The translations under genes and the position numbers were made by a program. A DNA stretch of 64,000 nucleotides. Source: Pseudobdellovibrionaceae bacterium (lineage in GTDB: Bacteria; Bdellovibrionota; Bdellovibrionia; Bdellovibrionales; Bdellovibrionaceae). The notes beneath the pieces are model-generated. The model was not told where the DNA came from. It made no database searches and worked only from the letters and a program-made list of their open reading frames with translations. The stretch's first letter is position 1. Every line of letters starts with the position of its first letter. Shown piece after piece: positions 31,220-40,309 of this stretch. The stretch is from NCBI GenBank assembly GCA_019637955.1, contig JAHBUS010000003.1, positions 310,001 to 374,000 of the forward strand. The letters run 5' to 3'.

Positions 31220-32432
31220 ATTCCCCGCTTAAAATCAAAAGCGCGAAGACAGCGCCTAAAACGCCGTACACAAAGGGCCACGCGCCACCAAGTGAATCCC
31301 AAATCATTCCCGCAAAGACGCTCGCAAAAATGGTGCAAAAGCCCGTCACGGTTCCAAGCAGGCCAAGTGTTGTGGCCTTGGGCTTACCGGGCGAAAGCTC
31401 GAGCGCAAGGGCCTTGCCAACGCCGTCCGTTGCTCCCATGTAGAGACCATAGGTCAAAAAGAGCACCCAAATCTGCCAAGTCTCTTGCGCAAAGCCAAAG
31501 CCCAGATAGACGAGAGCGAAAACGCCGAGCCCAAAGATCATCAACTTTCGCCGCCCCAGCTTGTCTGAAAGAACGCCGAGGTAGGGACTTGAGATCGCAT
31601 AGATGAGATTGTAAGCACAGTACATGAGAATCACGGTCTGGGTGGAGTGTCCGAGGGACTTGGCTTTCATCAGCAAAAAGACGTCGCTTGAATTAGCGAG
31701 CGAAAATAGACCCCAGGCAATGAGATAGCGCCGAAAAGGCTTATCGATTTGACGAACGGAGCTCAGAGGATTTTGCCATTTTGTCTGGGACGCTCTCGCT
31801 GGTTTTTCTTTCACCCAGAACAAGAGGGCAACCGAAAGCAGGCCCGGCACGATGGCCCAGTAATAAAGCGGTCTAAGATTGTCCTGGTAGGCCGTGAGCA
31901 GGTAAATCGCGGCAAGCGGCCCAATAGCAGCTCCCAACGTGTCCATGCCTCGGTGAAGACCAAAGGCCGCCCCTTGATTTTTGTCATCAACAGACTCCGC
32001 TAGCAACGCATCTCGCGGAGCAGTTCGAATCCCTTTTCCTGTTCTGTCCACGCCGCGCGCGATGAGAACATCACCCCAGCTCCCGGCAAGACCGATCATC
32101 GGTTTTGAAACGGCAGCGAGAAGATACCCGGTGATGATAAAGGGTCTACGCTTTGAAATCTTATCGGACCAAGCGCCGGAATAAGTTTTCAGCAAGCTTG
32201 CGATGGCCTCGGCTACGCCTTCAATTGCGCCAACGGATGCCATGGAGGCTCCTAGCACCGTCGTGAGAAAGATGGGGGTGATGGGGTAGAGCATTTCGCT
32301 CGAGATATCGGCAAAAAATGAGACAAAACCGAGCTTCACGACCGTGGATTTTCCCTCTTGCGAGGCTGCATGGGAGGACTCTGAGACCTGTGTTTCTTTT
32401 TTAGGCATGACCTTAGAGTTTCTCAAACCCAT
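31179..32432 (-). CDS. MFS transporter
   Basis: Up to 417 residues (ATG 32432; ATG 32408 is an alternative) with about 12 hydrophobic segments. Major facilitator features are seen: the early loop with GAWSDKISKRRPF (GxxxDxxxR/K pattern), the RGVDRTGKGIRTAPRDALLAES segment and a second repeat of the loop (LGVLSDKLGRRKLM). FFADISSEMLYPITPIFL places it with the metal or drug exporter branch, but the substrate cannot be predicted. It is divergent from the efflux operon and shares the intergenic region holding the ATTACA-N4-TGTAAT site. Confidence 0.82.
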   Translation of the reverse strand: MGLRNSKVMPKKETQVSESSHAASQEGKSTVVKLGFVSFFADISSEMLYPITPIFLTTVLGASMASVGAIEGVAEAIASLLKTYSGAWSDKISKRRPFIITGYLLAAVSKPMIGLAGSWGDVLIARGVDRTGKGIRTAPRDALLAESVDDKNQGAAFGLHRGMDTLGAAIGPLAAIYLLTAYQDNLRPLYYWAIVPGLLSVALLFWVKEKPARASQTKWQNPLSSVRQIDKPFRRYLIAWGLFSLANSSDVFLLMKAKSLGHSTQTVILMYCAYNLIYAISSPYLGVLSDKLGRRKLMIFGLGVFALVYLGFGFAQETWQIWVLFLTYGLYMGATDGVGKALALELSPGKPKATTLGLLGTVTGFCTIFASVFAGMIWDSLGGAWPFVYGVLGAVFALLILSGESTSQAAKPESAES

Positions 32433-32467
32433 CTCATCTGCAACTCAAATGAGGCGCGAAAGCCTAG

Positions 32468-32483
32468 ATTACAGAGCTGTAAT
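32468..32483. promoter_or_regulatory. ATTACA-N4-TGTAAT operator between MFS and efflux operon
   Basis: The 16-bp inverted repeat (ATTACA-GAGC-TGTAAT) has the same core as the site at 30505-30524. It lies between divergent genes, 57 bp before the TolC start and 36-60 bp before the possible MFS starts. It could control both directions, through the neighbouring TIGR02147 regulator or the OmpR-type response regulator of the operon. Confidence 0.6.
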
Positions 32484-32539
32484 GTCGTCGCCATCTCACC
32501 GCAATACTCCCGGAATATCCTCTTAGAGACGGAGGAGAC

Positions 32540-33805
32540 ATGAAGGTTTTGTTGTTCATTGCGTTTGCACTAATCACCTGCACGCAGGCTCAGGCGCAGC
32601 TTAAAGACTTGATTCAGGCGGCGCTCGAAAGATCTCCTGATCTTGCGGCCGCAAGGTCTGAGAGCGAAGTGCAGGCCCTTAGCGTGAAGTCAGCCAAGCA
32701 AAGCAAATACATTCCTCAGGTCAGTTTTGGAGCTTCAAGCGGGCACCTGCACTTTGACCGCTCTCAGACGGACGCAAACGGCAACGAAGTCTCAAATGAC
32801 GGGCGCACGTCGTCTGTCAGCGCAGCTGCGAGCTTTGATTTACAGAAACTCTTTGGACCCGAAGCTGAGATTGCAGCGCAAAGCCAAAAGGCGTCCGAAC
32901 TTCAGACTGAAATCACGCGTCGGGGAATCGTTCGTGACGTTAAGAAAGCTTATTTCTCTATCGTTGAGATTCAGAATGAAATCACGGCATTTCGAGCGGC
33001 GCTCGATAAGTTTGGACGGGTGAGCGGCGTTCTTGATCGAGAGAAAAGCGTCGGCGTGGATACCCGGCTCTCGCGTGGGCAGTTTCAGGTGCAAAGAGAT
33101 TTGGTCGAGGCTGACCTTTTAGTGCGAACGGCGGACCTTGATTTGGCTTATGCTCAGCTTGCGGCAATTTTAGCTGAGCCAGTGGATGAAACAATCAAGC
33201 GTTTCTCAAATGCAGCCGAGCCAGGAGAGCTTCAGTTTGCAAGCGTAGTAGCGAGAAAAGAAGAAGTTCTTGGCGATCCGCTCTTGATCAAAGTCCTGCA
33301 GGCTGATGCCGAACTCGCAAGTTCTGAGGCTGAAGGTTACTTGTCCGTGCCGCTACCCATTGTTTACGCAAAAATCCAACGAGATCATTCCACCGTCTTT
33401 ACAAGTGATGGGCCGCAGACGCTGATGGAAGCAGGGATCTCGCTACCGCTAGATGGTTTTGTTACGCGCCGAACGCAGAAGTCTTTGCTCAACGCCAAAG
33501 CGCAGAGAGCAAGCTTTACGGTTAATCGCAGAGTTTTGGATTACAACAACCAAGTTCGGCTGCAAAGCGCTCAGCTGCAAAGATCTATAGATGCGAGCAA
33601 AGGCTTTGAAGCGGCTGAACAGGCGAGCCGGACTTTGCTTGATCAGGCGTTCCGGTTTTACGCACAAAAAAGACTCGATGCCATCGGAACGACCGATCTC
33701 TTCCAAAAACACTTGCAAGCTGTTCGCAATCGATTGGCCAATCGCCTCGTCATGCAATCAGCCGATGCCGAGCTAGAATATCTCACTGGCGGAGCTAGAA
33801 AATGA
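32540..33805 (+). CDS. TolC-family outer-membrane efflux protein
   Basis: A 421-residue protein with a signal peptide (KVLLFIAFALITCTQAQAQ). The mature protein begins LKDLIQAALERSPDLAAARSESEVQAL and has long helical segments (e.g. EADLLVRTADLDLAYAQLAA), the repeat pattern of TolC-type channels. It has GGAGG before the ATG. The 4-nt overlap with the RND pump shows that both form one exit route through the outer membrane. No periplasmic adaptor gene is present in the operon. Confidence 0.88.
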   Translation: MKVLLFIAFALITCTQAQAQLKDLIQAALERSPDLAAARSESEVQALSVKSAKQSKYIPQVSFGASSGHLHFDRSQTDANGNEVSNDGRTSSVSAAASFDLQKLFGPEAEIAAQSQKASELQTEITRRGIVRDVKKAYFSIVEIQNEITAFRAALDKFGRVSGVLDREKSVGVDTRLSRGQFQVQRDLVEADLLVRTADLDLAYAQLAAILAEPVDETIKRFSNAAEPGELQFASVVARKEEVLGDPLLIKVLQADAELASSEAEGYLSVPLPIVYAKIQRDHSTVFTSDGPQTLMEAGISLPLDGFVTRRTQKSLLNAKAQRASFTVNRRVLDYNNQVRLQSAQLQRSIDASKGFEAAEQASRTLLDQAFRFYAQKRLDAIGTTDLFQKHLQAVRNRLANRLVMQSADAELEYLTGGARK

Positions 33806-36800
33806 AAATCATTCAGGAAATTTTGAAAAGAAAAAATGTCATCCTCGTATTGGGCATCATGCTGGCGCTCATGGGCGCTGGCGCCTTCCGGGCAATGCCG
33901 CGAAGTTTGTTTCCAAACGTGAATTACCCGAGGGTTGTTGTTGAAGTGAAGTATGGGCTGGCGCCGCTGCAAACGATGGAATGGGGAGTCTCGGCCATTC
34001 TGGAGAAAGAATTACGGGCGGTTCCGGGAGTGAGACTTGTTAAATCGCTCAGCTCGCGCGGAAGTTCCGTGATCGATGTCTTTTTGAACGAGAACGAAGA
34101 CATCTCGCTCGCCATTCAGCGCGTAAATGCCAAAATCGGGGAGGCGCGCGCGCTCCTGCCGGTGGCGGCAGAAATTTCCGTTCGACCTATCACAGCAGAC
34201 GCGTTTCCGGCGGCTGAGTACTGCTTCACACACAAAGATCAAGATCTGAGAAAGCTTCGCACCTTTGTTGAATACACAGTGCGCCCGCTTGTGATGGTGA
34301 CGCCTGGAATCTTTGATTCGCGCGTACTTGGCGGCGAGCGGCCCGAGTTTAGCGTTGAACTGGATGCGCGAAAGCTTGCGGAGCACAATCTTTCCGCCGC
34401 TGATGTGAATGACCGGATTAAGAATTCAAACGGCGTCGATTTTCTGGGCCCGGTACAAAATGCTGGCGGCCAGCTACTGGCGTATGGCGGCAAGTATCTA
34501 AGATCGGAGCAAGAAATCGGTGATGTGGTCATCGACTCAAGTCTTGGGCGGGGCATTCGGGTTCAAGATCTGGGCAAAGTCGTCCTTAAGAATGAATGGA
34601 AGGAAAAGCATATCGCGATTAATGGGAACGAGTGCGTCCTTCTTTCGATTCTCTATCAAGGCGGAATCGATCAGAAAATCACGTCGGACGGCATTTCGCA
34701 GTTGGTAAAAAGCTTAAGCGAGAAAGACCCAGGCCTAAGCTACAAGAGCTGGGACCTGAATGATTTTACGACGGCTTCAACGACCGCTGTCTTGATCGAT
34801 TTGCTTGCGGGAATGCTCATTATTGCGCTCGTGACGTACTTGTTTTTGCGAAATGTAAAATCATGTTTCATCGCACTTTTGAGCATGCCGCTTGCGGCCG
34901 CGCTCACGTTCTTGGCGATGAAGGCCATGGGTCTTTCCATCAACTTGATGACCTTAGGGGGGCTCACGGCTGCCATCGGCCTTGTGGTCGATAACACGGT
35001 GATCATTCTTGAAATGTACCACCACCGCCGCCGCCTGCGCGAAGATAAGGGCTTAACGCAAAAAGAAGCGCTCGCAAACACAATCAAAGCGGTTCTTAAG
35101 CCCATGATCTTTGGAACAGCAGCCATTGCGCTTGTTTTTACCCCGATCGGTTCTCTCTCGGGTCTTTCAGGGATGTTCTTTGCGCCCATGGCGCACGTTC
35201 ATACGGCGGCTCTTTTAATTTCGGTCATCGTGGCGCTTCTTTTTGTGCCCGCTCTCGTTCTGCTGTTTGACTCCAAGTCAGCTCCCACCGAGCACAAGGA
35301 CGCTCAGTCGTCAAAGCTTGAGAAAGCCTATGACCGAGTGCTTGCCTGGAGTTTAAATCTGAAACTCAGGAGCGTGATGTTGCTGCTTGTGATCCCGCTT
35401 TTGGGACTCTTGGCACTGCCGCTCGCTCAGACTGGGTTTTTACCTGAGTGGGATGAAGGTGACATCGTGATCGACTACCGAGCTGAAACGCCGACAGGGC
35501 TTTCGCAAACGGTAGCGGCGATCAAGCCTTTAGAGGATTACCTGCGAAGCCTTGAGGAAGTGGACTTTTTCCTACGCAAAGTCGGCACGGGTCTTGGCGA
35601 GGTGAATAACCAGCCATTTGCCGGAGAATTTATCGTCAAGCTCAAGTCCAAGCGCTCAAAGTCGGTTTTTGAACTCAAGGATCAAATCAACCAAGAAGCC
35701 ATGAAGCTGGTGCCGGGGTATGAGTTTGACTTGTTTCAAATTCTTCCGGACCGGCTCAATGATTTGAGCGGCTCGGCAAAACCCATCGTTCTTCATGTGC
35801 GAAGCGACGATGAAGCCTTGATGGAAAAGGCGGCTCATGATCTTAAAGACAAGCTCGCGCAAATATCGGGCCTTGATTCGGTTCGCATCGAAGAGCCGGA
35901 CCCGGCAGATGAGATCTTTTTTGATATCGATGAACGCAAAGCTCGCGGCATTGAACAAAATCCAAGCGCGGTGAATGAGGCGATTCGCCTGGGTCTTTTC
36001 TCAATCGATAACGGCTCTGTGCAGGTGGGGCCGCAGGCCATTCCCATTCGCCTCAGAGCTCAAGGTCAGCCCGAAAGGCCTGACTTGGGTCAAGTCTCCA
36101 TTTACACCACCAAAGGTGGGCTTGAGAAAGCCCTGGATCTTGGCGCTGTTCGCATCATTCAGAGCCGAACGGAATCAAGCCATATTGATGGCACGCCGGT
36201 TAAAACCGTGACCGCTGAGCTTTCAAATCGCGATTTGGGAAGCGTGGTGAAGGACATTCAAGGTTTACTTGCGCAAAACAAGGAGAGCCGTGTCCAGGTC
36301 AGCCTCGCGGGTGACTATGAACTTCAGCAGCAATCCTTCAAAGAGCTGATTCTGGCCTTTCTAACGGGTCTTGCGATGATTTTTATGATGGCGCTGCTTT
36401 TTACCAATCAGTTGCCGATTTCGGGCGCCTTAACAACCGCCTCGATGATTCCGCCGGTGATAGGCCTTTTAGGCTGCGTGGTGCTCGGCATCCCACTTGA
36501 TGTTAGTTCGTTCTCGGGTCTTGTTTCGGTCACGGGAATTGCGGTTGCAAACTCATTCATGGCGCTTGCGGCCGTGCAAGACCTCGCATCCGAGAAGGAC
36601 TGGCATGAAGCCGTTCGCTTGGGCATGCTGAGCCGCCTGCGTCCAATTTTGATGACCAACTTGGCCGCCATGGCAGGGTTTGCGCCGATTGCCTTGGGGC
36701 TAGCGCAAGGTGACGAGATCCTAAGGCCGTTCTCTATAGCGATTATTTGCGGTTTGATCGGGACGCTCTATTCCACGCTGACTGTTGCTCCCTTGATGTA

Positions 36801-36834
36801 TTTGCATTTTGGACGAAAAGCAGTAGATGTTTAG
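33802..36834 (+). CDS. RND-family efflux pump, inner-membrane subunit
   Basis: A 1010-residue protein with the AcrB/CzcA layout: N-terminal transmembrane helix, long periplasmic loop, a block of hydrophobic helices (GLTAAIGLVVDNTVIILEMYHHRR near 390), a second periplasmic loop and a second helix block. The conserved Asp of helix IV is in VVDN. The sequence lacks the heavy-metal type signature seen in the second pump (46504-49638), so the substrate may be different. It is driven by the proton gradient. It is followed by a two-component pair, which probably regulates it. Confidence 0.88.
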   Translation: MKIIQEILKRKNVILVLGIMLALMGAGAFRAMPRSLFPNVNYPRVVVEVKYGLAPLQTMEWGVSAILEKELRAVPGVRLVKSLSSRGSSVIDVFLNENEDISLAIQRVNAKIGEARALLPVAAEISVRPITADAFPAAEYCFTHKDQDLRKLRTFVEYTVRPLVMVTPGIFDSRVLGGERPEFSVELDARKLAEHNLSAADVNDRIKNSNGVDFLGPVQNAGGQLLAYGGKYLRSEQEIGDVVIDSSLGRGIRVQDLGKVVLKNEWKEKHIAINGNECVLLSILYQGGIDQKITSDGISQLVKSLSEKDPGLSYKSWDLNDFTTASTTAVLIDLLAGMLIIALVTYLFLRNVKSCFIALLSMPLAAALTFLAMKAMGLSINLMTLGGLTAAIGLVVDNTVIILEMYHHRRRLREDKGLTQKEALANTIKAVLKPMIFGTAAIALVFTPIGSLSGLSGMFFAPMAHVHTAALLISVIVALLFVPALVLLFDSKSAPTEHKDAQSSKLEKAYDRVLAWSLNLKLRSVMLLLVIPLLGLLALPLAQTGFLPEWDEGDIVIDYRAETPTGLSQTVAAIKPLEDYLRSLEEVDFFLRKVGTGLGEVNNQPFAGEFIVKLKSKRSKSVFELKDQINQEAMKLVPGYEFDLFQILPDRLNDLSGSAKPIVLHVRSDDEALMEKAAHDLKDKLAQISGLDSVRIEEPDPADEIFFDIDERKARGIEQNPSAVNEAIRLGLFSIDNGSVQVGPQAIPIRLRAQGQPERPDLGQVSIYTTKGGLEKALDLGAVRIIQSRTESSHIDGTPVKTVTAELSNRDLGSVVKDIQGLLAQNKESRVQVSLAGDYELQQQSFKELILAFLTGLAMIFMMALLFTNQLPISGALTTASMIPPVIGLLGCVVLGIPLDVSSFSGLVSVTGIAVANSFMALAAVQDLASEKDWHEAVRLGMLSRLRPILMTNLAAMAGFAPIALGLAQGDEILRPFSIAIICGLIGTLYSTLTVAPLMYLHFGRKAVDV

Positions 36835-36848
36835 AGGGCGGGGTGAAT

Positions 36849-37523
36849 ATGCGTGTGCTTATCATCGAAGATGATCAAAAAATCGTGCAGATGCTCGTCA
36901 AAGGTTTTGCCGAGGCTGGATTTAATCCTCAAGCATCGAACACGGGAACCGAAGGACTGGCGCTTGCGCAAAGTGAGCAGTTTGACCTCTTGATCGTCGA
37001 TGTGATGCTACCCGGAGTTGACGGATTTTCTCTCGTTTCTGAGCTTCGTAAAACTCAAAGTTCAACGCCTGTTATTTTCTTAAGCGCGAAGCGTTCAACG
37101 GAAGACCGTATCGAAGGTCTTCAGCGCGGCGGCGATGACTACATGGTAAAACCGTTTTCTTTCTCCGAACTCTTGGCCCGGGCCCAGGCGGTGCTGAGGC
37201 GAACGGCCAAAACCCCGGAATCCAACAAGCTTACGTTCGAGGATCTTGAGCTCGACTTGCTCTCGCGCACGGTGCGCAGATCTGGGCAGAAAATCGAACT
37301 GCACCAGAAAGAGTTCGCCCTTCTTGAGTGCCTGCTTCGAGACCGGGAGCGGGTTTTGACCAAAACGCAGATTTTGGAAAAGGTCTGGAGTTATGATTTT
37401 GACCCGCAAACAAATGTCGTGGACGTTCTCGTGTGCCGTCTTCGTGCGAAGATCGACAAGGGTTTTGGGAAAAAGCTGATTCAAACCATTCGTGGGGTCG
37501 GTTATGCGCTGCGTGTCCATTAA
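36849..37523 (+). CDS. OmpR-family response regulator
   Basis: A 224-residue protein. The receiver domain has the acidic pair (IIEDDQ), the phosphorylated Asp in LLIVDVMLPG (about residue 52), Thr/Ser (FLSAKRS) and Lys (VKPFSFSEL). The C-terminal winged helix ends VVDVLVCRLRAKIDKGFGKKLIQTIRGVGYALRVH. ATG 36849 is used; a GTG two codons upstream is possible. It overlaps the kinase by 20 nt. The regulator most likely controls the efflux genes in front of it. Confidence 0.88.
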   Translation: MRVLIIEDDQKIVQMLVKGFAEAGFNPQASNTGTEGLALAQSEQFDLLIVDVMLPGVDGFSLVSELRKTQSSTPVIFLSAKRSTEDRIEGLQRGGDDYMVKPFSFSELLARAQAVLRRTAKTPESNKLTFEDLELDLLSRTVRRSGQKIELHQKEFALLECLLRDRERVLTKTQILEKVWSYDFDPQTNVVDVLVCRLRAKIDKGFGKKLIQTIRGVGYALRVH

Positions 37524-38901
37524 AGAACTCTCAGGTTCGGTCGCGTTTCGTATCGCGAGCCTTTTCACGGTGACATTCGCCTTAGGCCTCTCGATTTCAT
37601 TTTTTGCAACCTACTTTGAAGTGGCCTACTCGCTGGAAAAATCTAGCCATGAAGTGATCTCAACTAAGCTGCAAGAGGTGGCGGCAATTCTCGTGCACGA
37701 CAACGTCAAAGGTCTGAAGACCACGCTGTCAGCGGAGAAGAATTTTGCGCTGAATGCGCCGTTTCTCATCCGTGTGCTGGATCTGCAAGGAAACCTCATT
37801 TATCTTAAGCCCGACATTCGAGAAAAAAACTTCGACTTGGATTCAATTCTAAAAACCACGGGCGTACCCGAGTTGGGATGGCATAAGTTTGAAGCGATTA
37901 ATGATGAGGACGTTTTTGACCTCTTGACTGAAAAAGTTGGCGGCGAGTACTTCGTTCAAATCGGACGCAGCAGCGAAGATCGGCAGTCATTGCTTGAAAG
38001 CATTTCGGCAGGATTTACGATTTCTGCCATCGTGATGATTATTCTTGGGGGGCTTGTTGGCGTTTGGTACGCAAGCCGTGCGCTGAAGCCCGTTCGTGAA
38101 CTGATTCAAACCACGCGCGAAATTGAGGCAGGTGACCTCAGCCGGCGGGTGAGCGTTGCTCCCGGGCGGGGAGAGCTTCAGGATCTGGCAAGTACCTTCA
38201 ATAAAATGATCAATCGCTTGGAAAAAGTCATGTTCATCATGCGAGAGTCGATTGATCATTTGGCGCATGATATTCGAACGCCCTTGGCACGCGTGCGTGC
38301 GGTGGCCGAAGACGCTATTCTAAAAGACAACCGCGATCAAAAAGAAGCGTTGGCGGACTGTGCTGAGGCGGTTCAAGAGCTCTCAGCGCTTGTCGATCAA
38401 GTCTTAAGCGTGTCAGAGGCTGAAGCCGGGACGATGGCGCTTCAGCTCGAGCCCGTTGATGTTCATAAGCTACTAGGCGAAGTCGCTGATCTTTATGAGG
38501 TCATTGCAGAGAACAAGCAGCAGTCTCTGCAGGTCCGAGCTGATATTCAAAGTGCATGGGTCATGGACCGAAAGCGGATCAAGCGCGTGATCGCAAATCT
38601 CGTGGATAATGCCCTTAAGTTCTCACCCGAAGGCTCGATGGTTTCCGTGAGTGCGATCGAGTCCCAAAATGCACTGATGATTGAAGTGAGTGATCAGGGG
38701 CCAGGCATTGCGGAGGCGGATTTGAGCCGAATCTGGGACCGTTTATTTCGAAGTGACCGCAGCCGCTCGACCAAGGGCTCAGGCCTAGGCCTTGCCATTG
38801 CAAAAGCATTGGTCGAGGCTCACTCAGGATCGATCACAGTTGATCCACATGAAGGCCCCGGCGTGACGTTCACCGTTAAAATTCCCCGTCTCAAAACGTA
38901 A
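37504..38901 (+). CDS. Sensor histidine kinase
   Basis: A 465-residue protein with two membrane segments (about 17-37 and 165-187) enclosing a periplasmic sensor, a HAMP domain, the H-box HLAHDIRTPLARVRA (His near 253), N-box NLVDNALKFSPEG and the G-boxes DQGPGIAEAD and GSGLGLAIAKALVEAHSG. This matches the CusS/OmpR-paired type. The order RND pump-regulator-kinase suggests that it senses the exported compound in the periplasm. Confidence 0.88.
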   Translation: MRCVSIKELSGSVAFRIASLFTVTFALGLSISFFATYFEVAYSLEKSSHEVISTKLQEVAAILVHDNVKGLKTTLSAEKNFALNAPFLIRVLDLQGNLIYLKPDIREKNFDLDSILKTTGVPELGWHKFEAINDEDVFDLLTEKVGGEYFVQIGRSSEDRQSLLESISAGFTISAIVMIILGGLVGVWYASRALKPVRELIQTTREIEAGDLSRRVSVAPGRGELQDLASTFNKMINRLEKVMFIMRESIDHLAHDIRTPLARVRAVAEDAILKDNRDQKEALADCAEAVQELSALVDQVLSVSEAEAGTMALQLEPVDVHKLLGEVADLYEVIAENKQQSLQVRADIQSAWVMDRKRIKRVIANLVDNALKFSPEGSMVSVSAIESQNALMIEVSDQGPGIAEADLSRIWDRLFRSDRSRSTKGSGLGLAIAKALVEAHSGSITVDPHEGPGVTFTVKIPRLKT

Positions 38902-38918
38902 TCTCCAGGTAATCCTGC

Positions 38919-38938
38919 TGTCATGTTCCTCCGCTAGA
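38919..38938 (+). promoter_or_regulatory. Promoter-proximal element before the PepSY gene
   Basis: TGTCATGTTCCTCCGCTAGA matches the element at 39410-39429 at 17 of 20 positions. It contains a TGT(A/C)ATGT core related to the TGTAATG half-site of the operators at 30505 and 32468, and a TAGATT that could be a -10. Confidence 0.5.
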
Positions 38939-38985
38939 TTGGCTTCAAGCGAGCAATGATGCTCGCCAAAGCTGAGGAGGAAGTC

Positions 38986-39381
38986 ATGAAGCGTTCCGTA
39001 AAACCAGTTTTAGCCGTCCTGTTGTCACTTTTGGCTTTGAGTGCAATCGCAACCAAGGTGCTAGCGCGTGAAGCCGATAAAGTCGCGGGCTCCGTTGGAC
39101 TGAGCGGCGTTCGAAAGTCTGATTATCCAAAACATGCCAAAATCACCATGTCTGAGGCGTCAAAGATTGCCTTGGATAAATCAAATGGCCACGTCGCCTC
39201 AATTGCTCTTGAGAATGAAGACGGCTCGCTCGTTTATTCCGTTGAGGTGATTGATACCGAAGGCCTTCGTAACGAAATTCTCGTTGATGCCGGCACCGGT
39301 TCGGTTCTTAAGCACGAGCGTAAGATCGCCTCCGCAATTGGCGGCATTGATGCTGAAGACGACGAAGACGATGAGGATTGA
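38986..39381 (+). CDS. PepSY-domain secreted protein
   Basis: A 131-residue protein with GAGGAGG before ATG 38986 and a signal peptide (to about residue 28). The mature part contains a PepSY domain (KITMSEASKIALDKSNGHVASIALENEDGSLVYSVEVID then LRNEILVDAGTGSVLKHERK). The last ten residues are almost all acidic, a possible cation-binding tail. PepSY proteins inhibit or assist secreted peptidases and are common beside two-component systems that sense metals or envelope stress. Confidence 0.8.
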   Translation: MKRSVKPVLAVLLSLLALSAIATKVLAREADKVAGSVGLSGVRKSDYPKHAKITMSEASKIALDKSNGHVASIALENEDGSLVYSVEVIDTEGLRNEILVDAGTGSVLKHERKIASAIGGIDAEDDEDDED

Positions 39382-39409
39382 TTGTTAGGATTTGCCAAGA
39401 TTGCAGGGA

Positions 39410-39429
39410 TGTAATGTTCACCCGCTAGA
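39410..39429 (+). promoter_or_regulatory. Promoter-proximal element before the phosphoesterase gene
   Basis: TGTAATGTTCACCCGCTAGA differs from the element at 38919-38938 at three positions and is followed by CATAAAA. It carries the TGTAATGT half-site found in the operators at 30505 and 32468. It is 43 bp before the GTG of the phosphoesterase. Confidence 0.5.
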
Positions 39430-39472
39430 CATAAAAATCAAATAGCTGCACTGATTAAGAAGGAGGGCTGCT

Positions 39473-40309
39473 GTGTTAAAAGTATTCATGATTCTACTGG
39501 TTACCTTGGGTCCCACGCTGAGTTTTGCTCAAAGCTCAGGTCGTTATTTTAATCGAGCGATCATTGTGATCTTTGAGAACACCGAGTATGGGCGCACCAT
39601 TCAGCAGCCTTTCTTCAAATCGCTCGCCGATCAGGGTGCCAACTTTGATCAAATGTATGCGATCTCACGCCCCTCGCAGCCGAATTATTTTGCGTTGACC
39701 TCGGGGACGACCAACAACGTACAAACCAATAACAATGTCGATCTTGATCTGACGAATATCGTCGACTTGCTTGAGGCACGTGGTCTGACTTGGAAAGCCT
39801 ACGTGGAGGATTACCCTGAAAAATGTTTCACGGGAAAATCCTCGGGCGGTTACGCTCGAAAGCACAACCCGTTTATCAGCTACCTGAACATTCAAGGAAA
39901 CCCAGCCCGGTGCGCGAATATCGTGAACGCTTCGCGATTTCAAGCTGATAGCAAGGTGGGGCGACTGCCAAACTACGTGTTTTATGTCCCGAACAACAAG
40001 AACAGCGCGCACGATACCAGCATTCAGTATGCGGATAAATGGTACTCAAAGATGTTTGGTCCTTTGGTCACGAATGCGGCCTTCATGAAGGACACGGTCC
40101 TCATCTCAACCTTTGATGAAGGATCATTCACCGCCACCAAGAATCAGATCTACACCTCCATTGTCGGACCGATGGTGAAGCCGGGCACCTATTCTGACAA
40201 GGTGTCGATCTACAGCATTCTGAAAATGCTTGAAGACAACTGGAACCTAGGATCTCTGGGCCGCGAGGACTGGAAGGCTAAAGACTTGCCGCAGATCTGG
40301 CTCAAATGA
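39473..40309 (+). CDS. Secreted AcpA-type phosphoesterase (phospholipase C/acid phosphatase family)
   Basis: A 278-residue protein starting at GTG with AAGGAGGG upstream and a signal peptide of about 20 residues. Conserved segments of the AcpA/phospholipase C superfamily are seen: IVIFENTEYG, SRPSQPNYFALTSGTT, WKAYVEDYP, RKHNPFISY, FYVPNNKNSAHDTS and ISTFDEGS, which supply metal-binding Asp, Glu and His residues. It should act in the periplasm or outside on phosphate esters, perhaps phospholipid head groups. It overlaps the PAP2 gene by ATGA. Confidence 0.82.
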   Translation: MLKVFMILLVTLGPTLSFAQSSGRYFNRAIIVIFENTEYGRTIQQPFFKSLADQGANFDQMYAISRPSQPNYFALTSGTTNNVQTNNNVDLDLTNIVDLLEARGLTWKAYVEDYPEKCFTGKSSGGYARKHNPFISYLNIQGNPARCANIVNASRFQADSKVGRLPNYVFYVPNNKNSAHDTSIQYADKWYSKMFGPLVTNAAFMKDTVLISTFDEGSFTATKNQIYTSIVGPMVKPGTYSDKVSIYSILKMLEDNWNLGSLGREDWKAKDLPQIWLK

